The position numbers and the translations under genes are program-made. From Toxotes chatareus (taxonomy: Eukaryota > Chordata > Actinopteri > Toxotidae), in contig CM028899.1 of NCBI GenBank assembly GCA_016801885.1, positions 16,507,501 through 16,571,500 of the forward strand: a stretch of 64,000 bases of DNA, in the 5' to 3' direction. Of this stretch, positions 60,801-64,000 are shown piece by piece. Every line of letters starts with the position of its first letter. Position 1 is the first letter of the stretch. The notes below the pieces were generated by a model that saw only the letters and a program-made list of their open reading frames with translations, was not told where the DNA came from and did no database searches.

Positions 60801-62451
60801 CAGGGGAAAAAGAAATGGATCTGGCTGGAAATGAGGGAGGAAACTGAGCAGAAACAGGCAGCGTGTTTCCACAACTCAGCACACACATCAAGTTAGGCTC
60901 AGGCCAGAATCTGTACTGCTTCACAGATCATGAGGTGTTCTTTCAAAGCACACTCATTTTCATACCAATCATTATTTTCCAAGGTAGTTTTAACAGTTAC
61001 TACACACTGATACACTGATCACAAGCACTCCAATGTCCTTTTATTTAAAAGCCATGAATAGCACCTTTGAGAACTGAAGCTTCTAATCCACTGACATTTT
61101 GAAAAGTAAAGTATGGCCTCTCTGTGCTGTGAGAAAATCACCTGCTGAGCTCGGTAATTGAACGGCGCTGTTCTGCTATTATTATCCCAGTTCACCTCAG
61201 AGAGGCTGACATGCTCAATAATGAAGTCTTTGGTAATTAAGTTAGCTGATTAGGGACCTGATATATAATTAAATTCACAGGGAATAGTTGTGAGGATTGT
61301 CTCTGTTCCATTGTGAGCCCTTTTTTTTTATCTTAGGGGAGATGAAAAATCTGTTTTTGTGGCCCTCTGTCTCAGGCAGGTTCCTCCAAAAAACGTGATC
61401 ATTTTCTCATTGCTTGTTAATAATTGAAAAGAAATTACATTATTTAACTAATTACTGAACAGGAAACGCACGTAGTTACATTATTTGTTTCATTCCTTTT
61501 TAATACTCAGCACAGCTCCACAGTGGTGTGAGATTCTCTCTTAAATCAGATGTGTTTTTGTATCATCATCATCAAGTCCACACAGGGACATTTTACCGCG
61601 CTTCCACCTGGAGCAAAATATGCAACTTTACACTGAACAAATGATTCTGTCTGGGTGCTGCGAGACATGACTTAGCCATTAAAGATTGAAAATCAGATAA
61701 GCAAAGTGCCAATGCCTGACAAACACCCTTTTCGTCACACCCTCTAAGTCGATGCATGGAGCGTCCAGTGAAAGACGATGCCGTGTGACAGAAGGCGGCG
61801 TGCTGAACAGGTGACAACACAGCCCGTCCCCTCCCGGAGACGGCCGGCCAGGCTCAGTTTACTGTAGAAAGTCACAGAGCAGATGGTGTCCAAGGAAGTG
61901 AATTAGCTCAGAGAGGCCATGTCCACACGTGCCAGATGGGGGTAGAAGAAGAGACAAAGAAGCTGGGGGAGAAAAACAATGACATAAAGGCTGAACGGCC
62001 AAGGTGGAGAGGGGGTGTGGGGTATGGGGTGGAGGGAGGGAGTGTGGCTTTGTATGTGCTCATTTGTTTGTTTGTGTTTGTGTTTGTTGGCCCAATGCAA
62101 GTCTTGGCCAAGTTCACGGGCCTGATGATTGTGATTACGCCCATTCACCGATTCATCAATAGTCCAGATCTCATGTGTAACACTTCTCATTTTGATGGTA
62201 ATTTTACACGTGTTGTGCAAGGCAAAGCTGGTCAAACATGCTAAATTGTGTTTTGTTTCCTGTGTGGAAAGGTGGCGGTATCGCTGGCAGAAACTGAGGG
62301 AGAGGGTGCCTCAAGTGCTGAAAGGAAGAGAGTAAGAAAATTAAGCTTGTTTTGAAAAAAAAAAAAATCACAGAGATGTATATCTCAACCTGTTTCTAAT
62401 ATGATGTTTGTTTTGGTCCTTTTCTCTTCTAGTAACTTTCTTGTCCTGTGA
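57868..62451 (+). CDS. 3' part of an unnamed gene: Arg/Trp/Tyr-rich C-terminus in three exons
   Basis: Exon 57868-58113 follows a long C/T tract and ends at a consensus donor (gtgagt). It encodes KPRLSLYEPLYVRRYWRPEL, then YWWSPQRYQEVGSTWRDTHR, RRVVFPGNTGFSDVPSSL and SAGYCRLHPTLV. Exon 62272-62331 (WRYRWQKLRERVPQVLKGR) joins in phase and ends at gtaaga. A 101-bp intron with acceptor ccttttctcttctag leads to exon 62433-62451 (NFLVL, stop TGA). If that last intron is kept, the protein stops at 62333-62335 instead. The first AG (57867) and a second AG four bases later (57871) both could serve as acceptor, with different phases. The peptide is basic and rich in Trp, Tyr, Arg and Pro, with short turn-forming motifs and no membrane or zinc-finger signature. 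That style occurs in small sperm-flagellum and ciliary microtubule proteins, and a TEPP/SPMIP8-like identity is possible, but I do not recognise it with certainty. Confidence 0.6.
58608..58635. repeat. Perfect 12-bp AT-rich inverted repeat
   Basis: AAGATATTTATA (58608-58619) and TATAAATATCTT (58624-58635) flank a TGTG loop. It directly follows a short GA run. It could extrude as a cruciform or form a small RNA hairpin in the intron. Confidence 0.8.
58915..59150 (+). repeat. Purine-rich tract
   Basis: The plus strand is mostly A and G (GAAAGAGAAAG type) over about 230 bases. Lys/Glu/Arg-rich frames on the plus strand and Ser/Leu/Phe-rich ones on the minus strand are composition artefacts. Confidence 0.7.
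59329..59346 (+). repeat. (CCA)6 trinucleotide repeat
   Basis: A short perfect CCA run inside a C-rich stretch in the large intron. Confidence 0.85.
61141..61290. promoter_or_regulatory. Candidate enhancer in the large intron
   Basis: Three TAATT sites occur in 120 bp of unique sequence: GGTAATTG (61153-61160), GGTAATTAAG (61232-61241) and ATAATTAAAT (61264-61273). No repeat or exon explains the block. Enhancer activity is inferred from motif clustering only. Confidence 0.25.
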
Positions 62452-62835
62452 GGTTTCTTTAGCCTCTCAGAGCGAACGCGGCACCCCGACACTCGATACG
62501 TACATATTATACGGGTGACAAATTGCTCCTTCGAAAACAGAGATGACTACTGCAATTTGGGTTGGAGTCGGAGGGAAACAGCCATGTTTTGGTCAAGGTA
62601 ATCTCACAGTGTCAGTGGCTCAGGAATGGGCTCTGGAATGTTAATAAGGGGGGAAAAGGGCAACAGGACTTAAATGCCACACAGATGTGCCCCATCAGTG
62701 ATGCAATCTTGCAAGGAAATGAGTTGTACCACTCTTTCACTCAGTGCTGCTAGCTGTTAGATTTATGTATGGACTGTACTGGAGGCTGTGAATGGAAATG
62801 TCAGAATAAAGTTGTGCAGTAACCTAACTCTGAAA
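62452..62835 (+). other. 3' UTR of the Arg/Trp/Tyr-rich gene with polyadenylation signal
   Basis: A canonical AATAAA at 62805-62810 lies 354 bases after the TGA at 62449-62451, and a T-rich stretch (cttgtttttc) follows about 45 bases later. This is a normal distance for a compact 3' end and supports reading the three upstream exons as the end of a real gene. Confidence 0.5.
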
Positions 62836-62839
62836 ACGT

Positions 62840-64000
62840 CCCAGGCTATCTTGTTTTTCAATCTCCCCTCTCTGTCCACGCCCCTCCACAGCCCATCTGG
62901 CTGTGATTATTGGACGTGGTCTAATCCAGCACTGTGTCCCTTTTGACACAATGGGGAGGGCCAACTCTCTGTTGTCTCACTCATCCTTCTTCTCCCCCTC
63001 TTTTTCTTCTCTGTCTGTCTTTCCATCATTCTTCGTCTTTCTCTCTCTCTCTCTTTCTTTTTCGATCTCTCTCCGTTTTAACTCTTGTTCCTTTTCTCCT
63101 CTTTGCCTGACTGCCGCTGCATCTGTCACTAGCCGGGCGACGAGCGCCTGTGTGGCACGCTGCCAATGCTGACAGCTGGCAGAGAGAAAGAGAGAGAAAA
63201 ATAAACGGCGGAGGAGAGAGGGCAACCAGAGGAGGGAGGGAGGGGCAAAGGGGGGAGCGAGGGAGGGAGGCAAGGAGTAGGGGGGCAGTCGATAAATATC
63301 AGCACAAATCAAAAATTCCGATATCACCTTTCTGACTGCACACAACATTGCAGAAGTAGCAAAGGAAATCAATGATAGCTGTGGCAGATAAACAACATGA
63401 AGGAGAACAAAAAAGAAAGCCTGTGTGAGGATGCAGGTGGCAGGGGCACCTTTTGTCGATTAACTTTGGAGAGATTACTCCTCTTATTTTCACTTTTTCA
63501 GGCTATTGGTTTCCTTTTGGTCATACTGAAAGTAGTTTAAAGAAGTTTTAGGGTCCTCAGTCCCCTTCCGTCTCTTTCTGTTGGCGGGCAGCCATGTCCA
63601 CCCATGGAGAGAGCTCTGAGCTCTACTGCTCTATTTTATTGACCTCTGTTTGTTTATGGGAGGAAATAAATAATCAGCTGATGGATTTTGTGTCCAGATG
63701 AGAGACCGCGCATCAAGCCTTAATGCTGAAATTTACCTAATTGTCACATAAACACGTCATTCAAATTTAACAGCAAGGCACATCTTTTACTGCCAACCAT
63801 GCAGTCTGACACCACAATAGTCAAAGTGAAACCATGTTCCCTTTGAAAGAAGAACTAACTTCTTTTCACATGTGAAATTTTTAATTTATGATCAATTAAA
63901 TATGGCACATTTGCCCAATTCTCTATACTTGGTGTTAATGTGTTGGCTAATGCTGTTGTGCTATGATTTAGCATCTCTCAAACAAGCATTTCAATGATTT
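62840..64000. other. Intergenic end of window with facing pyrimidine and purine tracts
   Basis: A pyrimidine-rich segment (about 62980-63070) and a purine-rich segment (about 63180-63290) lie 110 bp apart and are roughly complementary in composition. A 35-codon ATG frame with good context at 63594-63701 has no donor, no known homology and no other support. Nothing else is seen up to the window end. Confidence 0.5.

Larger units (their letters stand above)
58120..62265. other. Large intron of the Arg/Trp/Tyr-rich gene
   Basis: About 4.1 kb without any exon of matching phase that I can see. It holds a perfect AT hairpin (58608-58635), a purine-rich tract (58915-59150), a CCA repeat (59329-59346) and a candidate regulatory block (61141-61290). 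Confidence 0.5.

Noticed and set aside
63594..63701. 35-codon ATG frame with good start context (cagccATGT)
   Set aside because: No donor, no polyadenylation signal nearby and no recognisable peptide; not enough for a gene call.
1..64000. tRNA, 5S rRNA and U6 snRNA genes
   Set aside because: I looked for internal promoter boxes such as GGTTCGAATCC and for the conserved 5' ends of 5S and U6 and found none that fit, although a covariance-model scan would be more sensitive.

Overview
The window is vertebrate nuclear DNA, most probably from a ray-finned (teleost) fish. The grounds are: spliced genes with GT-AG introns of roughly 90-700 bp mixed with kilobase introns; abundant CA/TG, CT and tetranucleotide microsatellites; and several dispersed repeats I know as typical of teleost genomes (a family with the core 'atttcatggcagtcc', an element whose inverted ends carry 'agcttagcttagcataaa', and non-LTR tails such as 'ccggggatcaataaag'). 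Nothing is bacterial: there are no operons, no ribosome binding sites and no CRISPR array.

Region 1 (1-1.9 kb) is intergenic. It holds a perfect 14-bp hairpin and a small cluster of homeodomain-type sites, and it ends in a CpG-containing promoter. Region 2 (about 1.9-7.4 kb, plus strand) is one complete gene that I recognise: bsdc1 (BSD domain-containing protein 1). I resolved it into 11 coding exons that join without a frame break into 430 codons, the same length as I recall for the human protein. A 10-codon upstream ORF with a strong start context precedes it, and an AATAAA follows about 1 kb after the stop.

Region 3 (about 7.4-57.8 kb) is 50 kb with no confidently identified gene. It holds decayed transposable-element copies, microsatellites, long polypyrimidine tracts, and AT-rich blocks with palindromic TAATTA sites that look like candidate enhancers. 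It also holds a few isolated stretches with splice-site-flanked open frames, which I list as low-confidence exons.

Region 4 (about 57.9-62.8 kb, plus strand) contains the 3' part of a second gene: three phase-compatible exons encode an Arg/Trp/Tyr-rich C-terminus, followed by an AATAAA 354 bp after the stop. I cannot name it. Possible upstream exons lie at 45.09 and 54.29 kb, or alternatively at 34.12 and 39.03 kb. The 45.09-kb exon sits 50 bp behind a TATATAA box, and that chain would give a complete 142-residue protein. The last 1.2 kb is intergenic, with facing pyrimidine and purine tracts.

The two genes share a strand but no visible functional link. The best new leads are the small Arg/Trp/Tyr-rich gene, the palindromic TAATTA block near 34.8 kb, and the upstream ORF of bsdc1.
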